Source of the DNA: Treponema sp.
GTDB taxonomy: Bacteria; Spirochaetota; Spirochaetia; Treponematales; Breznakiellaceae
Length of the DNA: 35,936 nt
Assembly: GCA_031273325.1 (NCBI GenBank)
Contig: JAISSB010000085.1
Location: 1-35,936 of the forward strand
Direction of reading: 5' to 3'
Positions within the stretch are counted from its first letter, which is position 1; every line of letters starts with the position of its first letter. Shown here piece after piece: positions 34,722 through 35,936 of this stretch. The notes under the pieces were generated by a model. The model saw nothing but the letters and a program-made list of their open reading frames with translations, was not told where the DNA came from and did not search any database. Both the position numbers and the translations under genes were made by a program.

Positions 34722-34757
34722 ATTGCAGGAGCAGCTCGTTGCTGCTTATTCTGCAAT
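34722..34757 (-). promoter_or_regulatory. Large inverted repeat with shared GAGCAGCTCGTTG element
   Basis: ATTGCAG (34722-34728) pairs with CTGCAAT (34751-34757), and inside it AGCAGC (34730-34735) pairs with GCTGCT (34741-34746) around loop TCGTT. The 13-base segment at 34729-34741 is identical to that in the GH20 operator-like palindrome. It may act as an operator or as a leader RNA structure. Confidence 0.55.
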
Positions 34758-34763
34758 TAAATT

Positions 34764-34792
34764 ATCTTGAGACCATTTCCTGATATTGTCAA
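34764..34792 (-). promoter_or_regulatory. Probable promoter of the ABC transporter operon
   Basis: On the minus strand TTGACA (34787-34792) is 17 bases from CAAGAT (34764-34769). A better -10, GATAAT at 34761-34766, would need 20-base spacing. The -35 is perfect, so a promoter here is likely but the -10 is uncertain. Confidence 0.45.
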
Positions 34793-34856
34793 AGACTTTT
34801 TTTAATTTTTTTGGTTTCTAGTTTTTTGGTTTTTTGGTAATGAAGCGATTCTGTCT

Positions 34857-34869
34857 GAGGTCTGTCCCC
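34857..34869 (+). repeat. Single GAGGTCTGTCCCC core
   Basis: One perfect copy of the dispersed core. It is followed by a weak hairpin, CCTTTCCT with AGGAAGG, and six T (about 34868-34900), terminator-like on the plus strand although no plus-strand gene precedes it. Confidence 0.75.
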
Positions 34870-34925
34870 CTTTCCTTAAGGTTATGAGGAAGGCTTTTTT
34901 GTATGGGTATTAAAACATTTATATT

Positions 34926-35936
34926 GCACTATGAGAGTCTCCCATTACACTATGAGAGTCTCCCATTACACTATGAGAGTCTCCCATTACACTATGAGAG
35001 TCTCCCATTACACTATAAGAGTCTCCCATTGCACTATGAGAGTCTCCCATTACACTATGAGACTCACATATCGCGGTATGCAAGTCACATATCGCGGTAT
35101 GCAAGTCACATATCGCGGTATGCAAGTCACATATCGTGGTATACAAGTCACATATCGTGGTATACAAGTCACATATCGCGGTATGCAAGTCACATATCGT
35201 GGTATGCAAGTCACATATCGCGGTATGCAAGTCACATATCGCGGTATGCAAGTCACATATCGCGGTATGCAAGTCACATATCGCGGTATAAAACATTTAT
35301 ATCGCGGTATAAAACTCACATATCGCGGTATAAAACATTCATATCGCGGTATAAAACATTTATATCGCGGTATAAAACATTTATATCGCGGTATAAAACT
35401 CTCATAACGCGGTATAAAACATTCATAACGCGGTATAAAACTCTCATAATGTGATAAACGACTCTCATAACGCGATAAACGACTCTCATAACGCGTTAAA
35501 TGACTCTCATAACGTGTTAAACGACTCTCATAACGCGGTATAAAACTCTCATATCGCGGTATGCAAGTCACATATCGCGGTATGCAAGTCACATATCGCG
35601 GTATGCAAGTCACATATCGCGGTATGCAAGTCACATATCGCGGTATACAAGTCACATATCGCGGTATGCAAGTCACATATCGCAGTATACAAGTCACATA
35701 TCGCGGTATGCAAGTCACATATCGCGGTATACAAGTCACATATCGCAGTATGCAAGTCACATATCGCAGTATGCAAGTCACATATCGCAGTATAAAACAT
35801 TTATATCGCGGTATAAAACTCTCATATCGCGGTATAAAACATTTATATCGCGGTATAAAACTCTCATATCGCGGTATAAAACTCTCATATCGCGGTATAA
35901 AACTCTCATATCGCGGTATGCAAGTCACATATCGCG
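34926..35936. repeat. 1-kb array of 21-bp repeats in several sub-families (array 10)
   Basis: About 48 units with near-constant 21-bp spacing, reaching the window edge. Blocks in order: GAGAGTCTCCCATTACACTAT (about 34926-35060); CATATCGCGGTATGCAAGT (about 35065-35285); ATCGCGGTATAAAACATTT or ...ACTCTCA (about 35285-35450); ATAACGCGATAAACGACTCTC (about 35440-35535); the TATGCAAGT type again (about 35550-35785); and a final TATAAAACTCTC block. Each unit holds a short palindrome, GAGA-G-TCTC or near-palindromic ATATCGCGGTAT. Open frames across it encode only 7-residue repeats and are not genes. Confidence 0.94.

Noticed and set aside
34661-34757. Known riboswitch in the ABC operon leader
   Set aside because: Hairpins are present but I cannot match them to any described riboswitch consensus.
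34903-35928. Long open frames (up to 292 residues) in the 21-bp array at the right end
   Set aside because: Both strands and several frames are open at once, which is expected from a stop-free 21-bp unit; no ribosome binding site or conserved protein.

Overview
The window looks like a chromosomal segment of a host-associated spirochete, most likely a Treponema or close relative. The grounds are the flagellar export gene flhA, a large methyl-accepting chemotaxis protein, several lipoproteins with loose lipoboxes, a solute-binding protein with a treponeme-style signal peptide, and moderate to low GC. No rRNA or species marker is present, so the genus is an inference.

Layout. (1) 1-3120: a tandem repeat array, then atpE-atpF-atpH-atpA of an F-type ATP synthase. 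atpG, atpD and atpC do not follow. (2) 3101-5688: a small SH3-like lipoprotein, an omptin-family outer-membrane protease, a small membrane protein and a TatD-family hydrolase. (3) 5713-14660: three consecutive genes for long paralogous coiled-coil lipoproteins (745, 958 and 1117 aa) built from modules of about 100 residues. Each has its own matching promoter, and each is followed by its own hairpin terminator. (4) 14691-18167: flhA on the minus strand, then a possible RsbRD-type regulator and atpB, the missing ATP synthase a subunit. (5) 18174-19164: three repeat arrays and a terminator. (6) 19189-22500: phenylacetate-CoA ligase, a cluster of six tRNAs (all four serine isoacceptor types plus Arg and Leu), and argG. 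(7) 22517-26724: a promoter-bearing repeat array, a dCache-type chemoreceptor and a MATE exporter. (8) 26779-34792: a repeat array, a cytoplasmic GH20 beta-N-acetylhexosaminidase, and a convergent five-gene peptide/oligosaccharide ABC transporter operon. A 13-bp element shared by the two leaders suggests these two units form one chitooligosaccharide or GlcNAc-oligosaccharide uptake and hydrolysis system. (9) 34926-35936: about 1 kb of 21-bp tandem repeats running off the window.

The most unusual property is the intergenic DNA. Nearly every longer gap is filled by tandem arrays. One class shares a 13-bp core, GGGGACAGACCTC (or its complement), with spacers that differ between loci. A second class has unrelated sequences but a shared geometry: units of 21-23 bp, each with a short palindrome. 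Arrays carry extended -10 elements for argG, lie inside the ABC operon, supply the chemoreceptor stop codon, and occupy both broken ends of the canonical atpB-atpE junction. The other standout is the trio of modular lipoproteins. All assignments come from reading the sequence; no database search was run.
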